A stretch of 64,000 bases of DNA, from assembly GCA_014529385.2 (NCBI GenBank), contig CM043954.1:98728747-98792746 (forward strand). Reading direction: 5' to 3'. Each line of letters begins with the position of its first letter. The stretch's first letter is position 1. This stretch comes from Adiantum capillus-veneris (Eukaryota; Streptophyta; Polypodiopsida; Polypodiales; Pteridaceae). The position numbers and the translations under genes are program-made. Shown piece after piece: positions 11,955 to 25,300 of this stretch. A model generated the notes under the pieces. That model was not told where the DNA came from. It did not search any database and saw only the letters and a list, made by a program, of their open reading frames with translations.

Positions 11955-14311
11955 TTAGTGTGTGTGATTAAGAGTGTATTTGCAAAAGTATGACTAAGAT
12001 AGTGCACCAAAGTCCGGAGACAAATCTTATTCTGAGTCCAAAGAAAATTGATACTCAAAGTGAGCCTTGAATTAACATTTGACATTCTAATTCTACAAAA
12101 TTTAACTACCTTAGGCATTTTGGGCTACAATAATTGCCCTCACATAATGGGCAACCCATTGGCAACATACAAAATTTGAAGTTCACAATATTGGGCCTCC
12201 TAATTGCAAGCTTGAACCTTGTGTTAAGAGGTAGCCCAATAACTGATATAATTGTTCTCAATTGACTTTAGGCACACAAACTTTTGTTTCAAAATTTTCT
12301 TGTGAATGAATGTCAACAATGCATGAATAATTATCGTGATGAAAGATCTCAAGCATACATGCTCTCAAAGTTAGTGCGAACTGAATGCTGCATTTGAATA
12401 ACAATCAGTAGGCTTGGAATGCAACATCACACATCCTGATTTTAGCATTTTATGAATTTCACATCAGAATTGATTCCAAAATCCATCAATGCACACACAT
12501 AATGCTAGTGCATAGATTCTCTCACCGAAACTATAAAACTCAATGAATTAAGCCTTAATTCCAAACCATCACCCAAAGATTTCCAAAATATTGGATTATG
12601 CAATCACCAAGCAAGAATACACATATATAAAATTGGATGCATATCCCTCAAATGCAGAATGCCACATTCCATTTGCAATAAATTAGGCCCTAATGAATTG
12701 TTTGCTCATGAAATTTGGTGAATTTGGCATTACCATATCACTTATGAGCACCATAAATTACCAAATCATGTGGCTCTACACATGTACACACACGTATCTT
12801 TGCCCAAATTCAACGAAATTTAAGGCAAACAAATTCATCAATCATGAATTTAATGAGACAATGTGACCACTTAGCATGAGTAATCACTTTCCAAGGATAT
12901 CCTTGCTTTACGAGTAGACACATCAATGCACGCAATGGCGCTCCAAAATTGACCAATTTGATTACAAGTCCAAACACTCAAATGACAAAATTGGTGAGCA
13001 ATTAGAGCATAATTGATTAATTTAACTGTATGGAATTAAGTAGGTGTAGCACATTACTATTAGCGATTGGGTTAGAAAAATGCTAGTGATATTAAAGAAG
13101 AAATTTAGTGTTTATTGAGAGAAACTTAGTGAGTTTTTAGTTACAATTAGCCATTGTTTAGTGGCATTTAGTCAATGGTTAGTCAAAATGAGTGAATAGT
13201 TATTATAAATTAGTTAATCGTTAGAGACAATAGTTAATGGCTAGGAAAAAATTAGTAAAAATTAGGGTGGAATTAGGAAGGATAACTAAAAAATAGTAAG
13301 CAACATTGCACATACATTAAAATCAAAGAAAAATTGAGCTACACACTCAAATCCAACATAGTGAACAACAAGGGAGAATCAATGCTCAATGTTGGGGTAT
13401 AGATCCACAAACAACGGACCAACATGACTATCAATCTCAAAAGTGATAACTTTGCTAGGACTTGAAGGCATTAGAGGTGTGAGGTTCTCATGAGATGCTT
13501 TGATAAGAGTATCCGCGAGAGTGATAGAGGCTAATGGGAATAGAGAGTAGCCAAGACTTGACCACCTCTAGAGATGTGAGGTTCTCATGAGATTCATTGA
13601 TGAGAGGATCCTTGAGAATGACAGAGGCTAACAGGAATAGAGAGTAGCCAAGGCTTGACCACCTTAATTCTCTTCTAAACATTAATAATTAACCAGTTAC
13701 ACACTCATCGAGACAATTAGAGTTTCAATCTTGCTAACCCTACACAAATCCTAAGTGCATGCACACATACACAGAAAATAATTCTCATATGCACACACTA
13801 GTTAAACACTAATATTGGATCCCACCAACCATTCGATATCAATCAATGTACCCAAACACTTTACACGCGCTTATAGAAAATGCTAAAGGTACATGCAGAC
13901 ACAATTAAACCAACTCAAAACTCAATGGAATATGATTAGGAACATATCCACACAGTTACAAGTAAAAGGATGCAATCATGCACTTGCTAAGCAAACTATC
14001 AAATGTGCACAATCATTATGGCCTCAAGCCTATCCAACCTACCACCTACCATAGTCTATATAATTTATCTAACCCCTTTGGAATAGGAGAAATCTCATTC
14101 CTGTAAATTTTAGCTATCACATGCAATAGACATACCAATTATACATATCATTGTCTTGAGTCAAAAGACTTGTCTTAGTAGTCTAGTCTTTAGTTGTTTA
14201 CTTGGCACACTTGCCTTGCTTAATCTCATTAGGGCAAGCTAAAGGAATATCAGGCCTTCTGCTTTGTGGGCATCATGCAAAACTAGCATAAATCATTGTA
14301 AGGCATTCTTT
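11952..14311. other. Intergenic sequence 3' of the FEN1 gene
   Basis: AT-rich sequence with no recognised gene. It includes TTAG-rich simple sequence at about 13,000-13,300 and a two-copy direct repeat at 13,475-13,665. Any 3' UTR of the minus-strand FEN1 gene would begin at 14,311 and run down; no clear AATAAA signal was spotted close to the stop. Confidence 0.5.
13475..13668. repeat. Two-copy direct repeat, about 95-98 bp
   Basis: The block GTGAGGTTCTCATGAGAT ... ATAGAGAGTAGCCAAGACTTG recurs immediately as GTGAGGTTCTCATGAGAT ... ATAGAGAGTAGCCAAGGCTTG with a few substitutions. No coding role is seen. Confidence 0.85.
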
Positions 14312-14353
14312 CTAGAGTGACTTGTCTCTGATAGTCTTGATCCTGTCAATAGC
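14312..14353 (-). other. FEN1: FEN1 last exon with stop codon
   Basis: Reads [13 protein letters not shown] then TAG (14,312-14,314), after acceptor ..ATATTGCAG. It corresponds to the FEN1 helix just before the PCNA-interaction motif; that motif is absent here. Confidence 0.75.
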
Positions 14354-16280
14354 CTGCAATATGTGTTAAATACAGAAAACCTCATAGTTGGCCAAGAGAT
14401 GGTGTGCTGCTAAGGTCTACACCTAAATCATACCTTCATTACCCTCACAGGATTAAAACTATTCTGATCCACCAGAAAACTTCTCAAGTCCTAGCACAAG
14501 CAACACCACAGTTAATCATCAAGCTTCAGGAGGTAAACGAATATTCTCAAAAACTATCACCTGTTCATCAGGCCCAACCCATTGGGGTTCCCATTGATCT
14601 TCTGGAACAGTGACAAGTGGGTCTTTGAAGAGTCGACGAACTTCTTGAAAGGGCCACAGATCTGGCACTTGATACCTGACCACCAGAAAGAATAACTTAG
14701 ACAAGGACTACCAATAGTAGACCAACCAATCGTCTTGCCAGTATGCACATAATTACACCTATCTTTGTTGATGCTCTCAAGAACACATTCAAGGTCTCCA
14801 TGCTGACGAACCAGTTTCAGTGCTTTCTGTGGTCCAATCCCTGCACAAAGACTTTTGGCAGCCTTAACTTTCTGCATTCACACCTTCATAGTGCCATAAT
14901 TCTGAACTTACTCACTAAAAGAATTGCGCACAACACACAATCATCAATATACACAAATTTCAACTGAAAGCAAAAGAAGCTAATGAAAACAAAACGATAG
15001 CTACTCTAGCAGTGGTTCAAATTGGATCAGAGGCAATCTGTGCCTCTTTAGAGAGGACAAACAATCATCTAGGAGAAAGTGGCTACGTGTTGGAGGAATG
15101 CTTGTCAAGCAATTTAAGGTCAGTGCATCTTTTGGCAACAAACTAGGAAACCTTTGAGAGTGTTGTCCTTATTGCTTTAATGGATGGCCCAAACTCGACA
15201 TGGCCAAGCACGTTGACTGTCATTGATTGAGTAGCTTTGGGAATAGTGGTTTGCATGGGGTAACACACGGACACAGTTAACCATGCAGAGAGGGGTCCAA
15301 AAGAGAACCATTGAGATTTTTTTCTCCAGCAAAATAAACAAGAGAAGCTCCCGAGAAGCTGTAGAATGAAGTTGCAATTTCCCTCCCAAGATGGAACGAC
15401 TTACGAGGATGATACTAATTCTCCTCCATAAATAGCAACATTCATAAACAGAATGTGTTCAAACCATCAAGCCATTTATTAGCTCCCGTACAGAACTGAG
15501 AAGCTAACTACTCTCTCCAATGATTCCTGTACACAGAGGGGCCAAGGTCCTAATCACCCAAACCTCGAAATAGGGCAGGAGCCATGCCACATTAATGCTT
15601 GTAGGAGGTCAGATAGAGGTAGCTACTTCCTATGTCTATCTGGGAGTTACCTTTTCTGCCACGATGACCCATTTCACTATGGGGGCAGTCGCCATATCCA
15701 AGCTAACTTGAGAATATGCGGCTTTAGCCAATACTAAGAAAGAGTGCCACCCGAGACTTCTTCATGAGCATTTCAGAGGATGGATTCATACAAAGACCCA
15801 AATACATGGAGGGATTTATGTGTCATGGTGCCAGGCTGGTGATTGGTCAGATTAGAGTATCCTTACACCATCTCAAGATAGAGGTGGGTAGAGCGATCCG
15901 GATCGCAAAGAGGATATCAGGCTATGTCGAGAGGATGTGGAGAGTGAGGAGCTTTATGTATGCAGATGGAGGGCATATTCTATTATAAAGAGAGGTAAAT
16001 TACCTTGTTTGACAAGCCACGCTCTATGCAAGCTCTAGAAGCTAGAGCTAGGAGATCAGCACAGATTATAGACTTTTTTCACACGTTTACTCCTACACCT
16101 GGATCTTGTACCACACAGCAGGGAATCACACTCTGGCGAGCTTAGAGCCTCCAAGCTAGCAGGAGGTATAGCACTAGACAGTAGGATGGCCAAGCTCTAC
16201 CCCAGAGATGACAAAGATCAGAGCCCGACATCGCACAGCGATAGAGGCCAGGCTTTTTGAGCCGCTCAGATCCAAGCAAC

Positions 16281-16312
<32 letters not shown>

Positions 16313-19300
16313 CCCCCCCCCCAATGGGGTTTGGACTCTCTCTCACTGTTTTTAGGGTTTCGTCACCTCTTTTTCACTGTTTTCAGGGTTTCATCGTTGT
16401 TTTTTTGCTGCTTTTAAGGGTTTCTAAACTGTTTCAGGGTTTTGCCACTGTTTTTTGCTGTCTTTTAGGGTTTCAAATATGTGTTTTACTGTTTTTTAAA
16501 GTTTCGAAGCTGATTTTCTCTGTTTTCAAGGGTTTCAAAACCGTTTCTTGCTATTTGTTAGAGTTTCTTGTAATTTTCTCTATCATGGTCTCTCTCCATT
16601 GAGCTACCCATTGACCCCCTTTCACATGGCCTCTCTAGTGGCTATAGCCCGCCTCCCTCTCAACGTGAAGTTCTCAATTACCAACAAGCGGATGTCAACA
16701 CTTGAAGTTGAAGTGAAGGAGTGGAAGAAAGAGATGGAGGGAACCTTTCTTCAAAAGATGGAGGAATGGAAAGAGGAGAAGAAGAACCTATGCGAAAGGA
16801 TTTCTCGCGTCGAAGAGCAAGCGGCTTCACAAGAAGCCACAATCCGAACTCTCCAAGGTGAACTTCTTGAAGCAAAAAGTGGGCGGCTCAAAGAAGGCGA
16901 AATTCAGCCATCCGTGATGGAAGAATTGGAAACCATGAGAGAAGAAATACGGGTTAAAAAGGAAGATGAGGAGAAGAAGTCATGGGCCGCGGTCATCTCC
17001 GCAACACAAAAGAAAGTATAAGAGGCTGAAAAATGGATTGAGATTACAAAGAAAGGGAAAGGTAAGGAAGCTCCTTGTACGCCCACTCTTATTAGCATGA
17101 CCCTCGAAGAGGAACAAAGGAGGATGATGCGGGCTCTACATGTGAGGGTAACCGGCCTCAAGGTCATAAACAATGTGGAAAAAGAGGTCACAATCCTCAC
17201 ATCCATGATGGGGGTGGACAAGCCTTCATACACAAAGGCATGGAGAGTGGTGGCCCGGGAGAATCTCCAAAAGAGAGAGCTCCCATACTACGCTTCCTCT
17301 CCTTGGAAGAAGAGAAGAAATTTCTGAAAAAGAGGCCTACTCTCAAGAAGACGGGTATTTTCCTCGGTGATGATCTCACTCTCTCACAGCTTGCGCATAC
17401 GAGAGAGGTAATGCCAGAGATTACGACGGGAAGGGAGAAGGGAAAGACGACCTTTTACAGAGATGGTTGGGTGGTGATTGTAGAGCGGCACTCTACATGA
17501 CGGTGTGAGACCTATGGGACCACACCGAAGATGGCTACTTGGAATTGTAATGGATCTATGAGGTTGGACATTGGTGTCTTTGAGGACAGTTTCAGAGAGA
17601 TGGACATTGTTTTCTTCTCGGAGACTCATCAGGCCCCTGGACAGCTTATGCCACATGTGGTGGGATACAGATGGGAGACAACCCACAGGACAGTCGCGAG
17701 ATTTGAGCATGGGAGTCGAGGTTCAGGAGGAGTAGCAGTGCTATTTAGGGAGGAGTTACAGCCACTACTACATATTGTACGGAGAGATGATCATGCTAGA
17801 TACATGTGGGTGAGGCTGAGAGCTGACACAGGCCGATTTCTATACATTGCCATATGTTACTTCTCCACCCCCCCTCAGTACGTCAGTATATGCTGCACCT
17901 AGAGGACAGTCACCTTTCTCTATACTAGATGATGATATATGAGAGTTTTCTAGGGATGGTGATATCATCCTCCTAGGGGACTTCAATGCCCGAACGGGCA
18001 ACTCTTAGACAGTCTTCTACGACACTTCGGATGAGATGCTTAGAGAGCTGGATGTGGGTGGCTTGGGGCTTGACAGATGCTCACATGACAGAGAGCAGAC
18101 GAAGTATAGGAGATACCTCACAAAGATGACTACCATACATGGGTTAGCAGTACTTAAAGGCTTACAGCGATTTCTTGGAGCAGTCGGTTCACATGCTTTC
18201 CACACAGACACGGGGCCAGTACACTGGACTATGTTATGGCACAGCCGAGCTTTATTCCTTGTATTCAGGATTTCATAGTGGGAGCCAGACCAGTGGGTGT
18301 AGCAGTGGATCATGCTCTTTTGACATTGTCTGTTTCATTTCAGTATAGTACAACCCAGACATTAGGAGGCAAGTCACATACCCGTTATACATTTACACCA
18401 CAGACTGACTCGGTTTATACAGAGGAGATCTATAGCCGTCTATGCACAGCTAGTCATGGTCTCTCAGTGGAGGAGTGCACCACTTTACTGATTGAGACAC
18501 TACATGGTGCAGCATCAGAGGCATACCCATACACTTAGTCGGGTCAGAGGCGACATTCTGGGAGCATGCCCCAGAATAGTTGGTATGATGAGGAGTGCAG
18601 AGAGATGAGAGCCCAGCTCCAGAGAGATCTTCTTTTAGGAGTCATCACTTACAGACAGTATCGGATTGCTTCCGGGCGCCTTGTGCGACGAAACGACGGG
18701 AGAAATGAGCTTATTTGGCCCAGATGGAGCAAGACTTGTATCAGCTGTTCTTGAGTAGAGACTCAAGAGAGACATGGCGATTCTTTCATGAGCACTCCCC
18801 TCCCCTAGTGATTACTTCTCTTGATGTGTGGGGCCAGTATGCAACATTGTTATATACAGTCCTTGGATAGGACCCCTTCCAGATCCTATAGAGCCATGCC
18901 CACCTACCAGCACCTTCTTTACCACTGAGATGGTAAAGAGAGCCATTGATAGGATGAGGACCAATAGGGCATATGATCATGATGGTCTAGTAGCAGAGCA
19001 CTTTATACATGCTAGAGATATGCTGGTAGAGGTTCTCGCAGTGTTGTTCAATCGTGCCATGTGTGAGGGGTTACCTGAGACTTGGAGGTTGTCTACTATT
19101 GTGCCTATCTTCAAGGGAGGTGACTCATTCGTCAGGACCTCATCCAGCTGGATACCAAGAGGACATGGATAGAGCCGCCGCAGGAGTTGGGCAAGAAGAT
19201 GGCTTTCTATAGAGAGCATCTTCTCCACCTCACAGGAGATGGGTTTGTGATTCGACCCAGCTACATGGATACAGATGTGTCTCATGGTTTGTGGTGTGCC

Positions 19301-22287
19301 ATTGGTCAGATACACACATCCTCACATCAGCTGGAGATTAAGAATGGTAGATTCAAAGGGATACCAGCAGACAACAGGATATGCCGCTTATGCCAGCTAG
19401 AGCCAGAGACAGAGCTACATTACTTATGTCATTGCACAATGTACTATGAGATTCGGAGCCATTTCCCCTGCTTATTCAGAGAGGGGTTCGGTCCTTTCTC
19501 TAGGGTCATGAGTTATGAAGTCAAAGATGTCTTGGGCTATATCTACTTGAGTTACACAGATCTAGAGACTTTACTTGGGAGAGCTAGAGAGAGACAGTCC
19601 CAGAGATGGATTACAGATTTCTTTTCACTAGATATGGGACAGCCAGAGGAGCAGCCATCACTGCATAGCTCGGCCCACACTCATTCGACCACTACCGGCA
19701 CTCTCATTGACCGAGCAATGAGCTACGGAGATCCAGACGGCCACGATTGAGGAGAGGGGCTACACAGCATCGACGGAGACTACAACAGAGGATTCAAGCC
19801 ATACTCTCTCGACATCCAGAGTGCAGATGAGGATGGATTCTAGTAGTAGTAGTATTTTTGTTCTAGTCTTTTTGTACCCAGACATGGTATCAGATTCACA
19901 ATTTTGTAACATTTTGGTCTCATAGGTCATTTTGGCCTTTTGAAGACGTTAATATAACATTTCATTTCTCAGGCGTTTCAGCCACATGCAAACCCTAGCC
20001 TTCCCTCTGTGCAGGAGTCTCCCCCGGGGCGAGGGACAGCCCTGTGGGGGGGGCGTTAAGGCTCAGACCTGTCCCACCCATGCCCTAGATCTTGCACACT
20101 TCAGCAGGTTCTCTCTACTTCAATACAACCCCTCGGTCGGCCTGTCAAAGCCCGCTTAGCGATGCTGTGTTCTGCCTGTGGGTGGTACTGCCATAAGTTG
20201 GCCCTGTGCTTTGCCCGTGGGCGGTACTGCCATAAGTTGGCCCTGTGCTTTGCCCGTGGGCGGTACTGCCATAAGCTGCTTGGAGTTGGGTGCCCCATTT
20301 GACTTCGATTGAAAAGCCACATGGGTAGTGTCTCACAGGTTTACACAGCCGAGATTCAAAGACTTTTACACAGTTTACACAACACTCAAGTTTTACCCGA
20401 GTCATGTCTTCCTTCAACACACCGACCCCCAGCACACGCAAGAGTTTTCTTGCTATGGCAGCTGCACCAAGGAAGGATCCCGCCGCTCGCCAAGACGTGA
20501 GGATCACGGCCCTAGAGGCTCAGATCCAAGCACTTGTTTTGGAGAATGTAGCACTCAAACAACGCTCGAGAAAGCTCCAGGATGCACGAAACTCTGCTCG
20601 CAAAAAAACACGAAGTCGAAGCTTCTCTCACTGAGACTGTCAAGGCAGGTCAGCAAGAAGCCAATGCGGCAATGCATAAGAAGATCGACAGTGAAATCCA
20701 AAAACAAAGAAGAACAGACAAGGCTGCTACGCCAATCCTACCGCCTCAAGGGGACAAAGCTTGGATCACCGAAAAATTGACTACAAACCACCTCAAGCAT
20801 AAAGCAAGCGAGCTCAAGAAGATGCATGAAGCTCGTAAACAAGGTAAATGGGCAGTCTACTGTGGTGGTAAGGCCATCATTCAGGAGTTTTGAACTCCCA
20901 AGCAAGCCTTCCCTCCACCTGACCCCCATTAGGTTTTGTTCTTGTTCTTATCCTTTTTCTTTTCCCCCTTGATGGACCCTCAGTCCCTAACTGATATGTA
21001 TCTAATGCCTCCACCCCAAAAGAATAGATGTAATGTTTTGTTTTGGTCCCATGGGTGACGGGTCATATCTGACCTCCGTGGATGAGAATCTCTCTCTCTC
21101 TCCCTTGGTATCTATGATCTCTCGACTGAGCAGAGCCAAGGCCTCCATACCCCACGCTATCATTCGAGCCGAGCTAGCTGCCCCTCCTATGGAGATTGAG
21201 GCACTTACCAGATCAGTCTCCTTTGTGCACAGCTTGTGGGATACTACTAGAGACAGATATGCTAGACTGGCCCTTGAGTCTTCCATACAGTTAGCTCTTC
21301 AAGGGGACACTTCATGCTGGTATGCACACATGACATCATGGTTTCAAATGCATGGCTTCACCATGGACAGGCTGCCCCCTTTCCAGTTATCTCTTCAGAC
21401 ACCCTCGATGTCTCTTACACGGGTGGAGATTACTAGACTCATTCGTCAGGACCTGATCCAGCTGGATACCAGGAGGACATGGATAGAGCCGCCACAGGAG
21501 TTGGGCAAGAAGATGGATTTCTATAGAGAGCATCTTCTCCACCTCATAGGAGATGGGTTTGTGATTCGACCTAGCTACATGGATACACATATGTCTCATG
21601 GTTTGTGGTGTGCCATTGGTCAGATACGCACATCCTCACATCAGCTGGAGATTAAGAATGGTAGATTCAGAGGGATACCAACAGACAACAGGATATGCCG
21701 CTTATGCCAGCTAGAACCAGAGACAGAGCTACATTACTTATGTCATTGCACAGTGTACTATGAGATTCGGGGCCGTTTCCACTGCTTATTCAGAGAGGGT
21801 TTCGGTCCTTTCTCTAGGGTCATGAGTTATGAGGATCAAAGATGTCTTGGGCTATATCTACTTGAGTTACACAGATATAGAGACACTTACTGGGAAGAGC
21901 TAGAGAGAGACAGTCCCAAAGACAGATTACAAATTTCTTTTCACTAGATATGAGACAGCTAGAGGAGCAGCCATCACTGTAGAGCTCTGCCCACACTCAT
22001 TTGACCACTACAGGCACTCTCATCGACCGAGCACTAAAGCTACGGAGATCCAAACAGCCACGATTGAGGAGAGGGGCTACACAACATCGACAGAGACTAC
22101 AGCAGAGGATTCGAGCCATACTCTCTCGACATCCATAGTGCAGATGAGGATGGATTCTAGTAGTAGTAGTAGTATTTTTGTTCTAGTCTTTTTGTACCCA
22201 GACATGGTATTAGATTCACAATTTTGTAACAGTTTGGTCTCATAGGTCATTTTGGCGTTTTGAAGACGTTAATATAACATTTCATTT

Positions 22288-22355
<68 letters not shown>

Positions 22356-25300
22356 TGCCCCCATCACACACATACAAGCCACACAGTGAGATCTGGGACT
22401 ATGCCCCAGAACCAATGGTATGATGATGAGTGCAAGGCGCTCTACAGGCGCCTCCGCACACAGCAAGCATTAGGAGCGATCACCTAGAGGGAGGCCAAAC
22501 GACAGATGCGGCATCTTACATGCCACAAGCGGCGGGCATACGAGGAGGCTCAGTATTGGGATCTATATCATTTATTCATGAGCAGAGATGCAACCACAGC
22601 TTGGCGCAGGATTAGGGAGCCTCACCCCCCTACTCCCATAAGAGGACCCACACATATGGCATACCTTATACAGAGAGCCTCTACCATGTCCCCCATCAGC
22701 CACCCATACCGCAACCACTAGAGCCTCGCCCCACCACATCGACTTTCTTCACTGCACACATGATAGAGAGAGCTATTCAACACCTACAGCATGGGAGATC
22801 GTCAGATCATACAGGTATACAGAGTGAGCACATTATATATGCAGTTAATACACTTGCTACTTTTATTGCTTGCCTATTTAATAGGTCACTCGCAGAGGGC
22901 TTCCTAGCTGAGTGGACCATGCATACTATTGCACCTTCCACAAAGCTGGGGACATGACGGACCCAAACAACTACAGGACGATTAAGATTGGCCACACGTT
23001 GGCCAAACTCTATGGTGCAATGATGGAAGCGGAGTTGAGTACTTATGCAGAGAGAGAGGGGCTACGCGCTCCTGGCCAGGCCGGCTTTAGACGAACCTTC
23101 TCCACCATCGATCACATTTTCACGCTGCGTTGTCTGATTGACCAGGCAAAAGCACGGAAGAGGAAACTCTATTGCTGCTTTGTGGATTTCCGCAAAGCCT
23201 TCGACACAGTGCCACATGAGCGACTCTTCCAGAGACTTCAGTCGTTGGGGATACCAGCTGAGATGACTTGGGGGATCTATGCATTGTATGAGCAGGTACT
23301 GGGGCAAGTACGATGCCTAGGAGGCCTATCGGATACCATTGCTAGCACCATTGATGTGAAGCAAGGGTGCCTACTCTCACCTACTCTATTTGGGCTCTAC
23401 ATCGACAAGGTAGCTGACTTTATCATACGGGGAAGAGGTGGTGGGGTTGACATCTTAGGTACAGTGGTTCACATTATGCTATATGCTGATGATATCATTT
23501 TAGTGTCCGAGTCACAAGAGGGACTTCAGCTACATCTACAGGCCTTAGATGACTTCTATGCACAGAGGGGGCTAACAGTGAACCTTGGGAAAACTAAGGC
23601 TATGATATTTCATACATCTGGGCAGGTTCGACGACGGACGACTCTCACTCTCACAGGAGGTCAGGTCAAGGTGGTGGACTCCTATGTATACCTGAGGATC
23701 ACATTTGCTAGCACATCAGGGCGCTTTTCTATGGCCCGCGCAGCCAGAGATAGATGGACACGAGGGTATGCTGCTTTGGCCATGCTTGAGCGACAGTGCC
23801 ATCAGGCACACTTTCAAGAGCCTCACACAAAGGGGTGGTTATTCGATACTCTGGTTACACCAACATTGATGTATGCAGCGGCAGTATGAGCACCTGGACT
23901 CTCAGATTACTCTTGGACACAGATTGAGAGACCTTAGATTTTGATGCTCTCACGGGTGATCCGTAGCAAGCCTTCTGTACCACATGACATTGTTAGAGCA
24001 GAGTTTGCTGCACCACCCATGCTCATTGAGGCTCTCTTTCAGGTTTGCTGCTTTATCCATCGGATGCGAGATATGGACCATGACAGATTATCACACAAAG
24101 CTTGAGGCATCCAGACAGTTAGCTGAGACCGGTGACACAGGATCAGGGTATGCGGAGATGATACAGCTCCTGACGCGCTGCGGCTGGGATATAGATCATT
24201 TACCACCTCTTCAATATGATCCCCATGCTCCACATTTGCAGCTCTCACATAGTGAGGAACACAGTTATGCGACAGGACCTATTGCAACGCTATATGAGGC
24301 GGACATGGATCACCCCTCCCGAGCCCTTGCCCACGAAGATGCTATACTATAGAGATTGCTTTATGAGCATCTCCGAGGATGGGTTTATTCAAAGACCTAG
24401 ATATATATGCCACACAATGCCAGAGTGGCGATTGGTAAGCTCAGAGTGTCATCACATCAGCTTGAGATCGAGACAGGTAGAGCAGCACGGGTCCCCAAAG
24501 CCGAGAGGATATGTAGGTTATGCCAAGAAGAGGTGGAGAGCGAGGAGCATTACATTTGTAGGTGCAGAGCATATGGTGACATTAGAGAGAGATACACTAC
24601 CATCTTCCATGGGCTCCCTTCACTCCGTCAGATTATGGAGTCAGTAAATCAGCGTCGACTGGGCCAGTTCTTGGTCGAGATACAGCATCACAGAGATGCT
24701 CTGCTACGGGTCCCTTCTACCACTACGAGTGGCGGGCGACAGTCACAGCTCACTGAGTTTTTCCAAAGATTTATACTAGTGCCGTCTCCGACAAAGGGGG
24801 GGGTTTTACACTTCAGCGGGCTGAGGACCTCCGAGCCAGACGGAGACCGCGAGCACCAGGTTACAGGACCCCGAGATCACAGGGGGAGTGATTCGGGCCA
24901 GGCATCATCGTCATATCCAGGAGCGGATAGCCTACCTCCACACACACCCAGAGATTATGCTCCAGGAGATTTTTATCTCGCCATCACCTATGTATCGGAT
25001 ATCACACCCCCACTATGGTACTGGATGGAGCACAGTCTTGTATACCCTACGCATATAGGTTGCATATTGAGCCTTAGTAGTAGGGCTCCATCCACCATCC
25101 ACTACATCACACCAGCAGCTCGGTACTTAGTCTACCTCTTTTCATGTTGTTATTATCATTCTGTCCTCTTTTGATATCCAGAGGACACTGACAGTTGTAC
25201 ACTGATTTGTCTCATAGGCCGAGTTCGGCCTCTAGCAGACGCTAATAAAGCTTTCTTTTTTGTTTCTTTCTCTATCTCTCGCGCTTTTTGATACTTTGGT

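Larger units (their letters stand above)
16323..19967 (+). mobile_element. LINE copy A: ORF1, endonuclease, internally deleted RT, C-terminal finger, 3' UTR
   Basis: Order: 5' UTR with AGGGTTT repeats (16,340-16,575), ORF1 from ATG at 16,626, ORF2 from ATG at 17,531, and the family 3' UTR ending about 19,967. ORF2 has the endonuclease start (ATWNCNGSM), catalytic SETH and GDFNAR, then the RT entry region. At about 19,121 the sequence jumps from the RT fingers (VPIFKGGDS) to the C-terminal part (the [13 protein letters not shown] block in copy D), so the RT palm is missing. Several stops and frameshifts are present. This is the only copy in the window retaining the 5' UTR. Confidence 0.88.
19976..21101 (+). 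mobile_element. Putative non-autonomous ORF1-only element
   Basis: Between LINE A and LINE B lie a GC-rich leader with 39-bp repeats, a broken ORF1-like frame, and a tail reading TGTAATG..TTGGTCCCATGGGTGACG with hairpin GGTCA-TATC-TGACC (21,061-21,074), then GAATCTCTCTCTCT. The tail parallels the LINE 3' end (GTAAC..TTGGTCTCATAGGTCA..). No RT is present. The left boundary is uncertain. Confidence 0.45.

Noticed and set aside
16056-16079. Seventh intact PIP-box (SAQIIDFF)
   Set aside because: The leading Gln is lost; listed only as a decayed example.
20167-20280. CRISPR array
   Set aside because: Three 39-bp copies are direct head-to-tail repeats with no unique spacers, in plant DNA.
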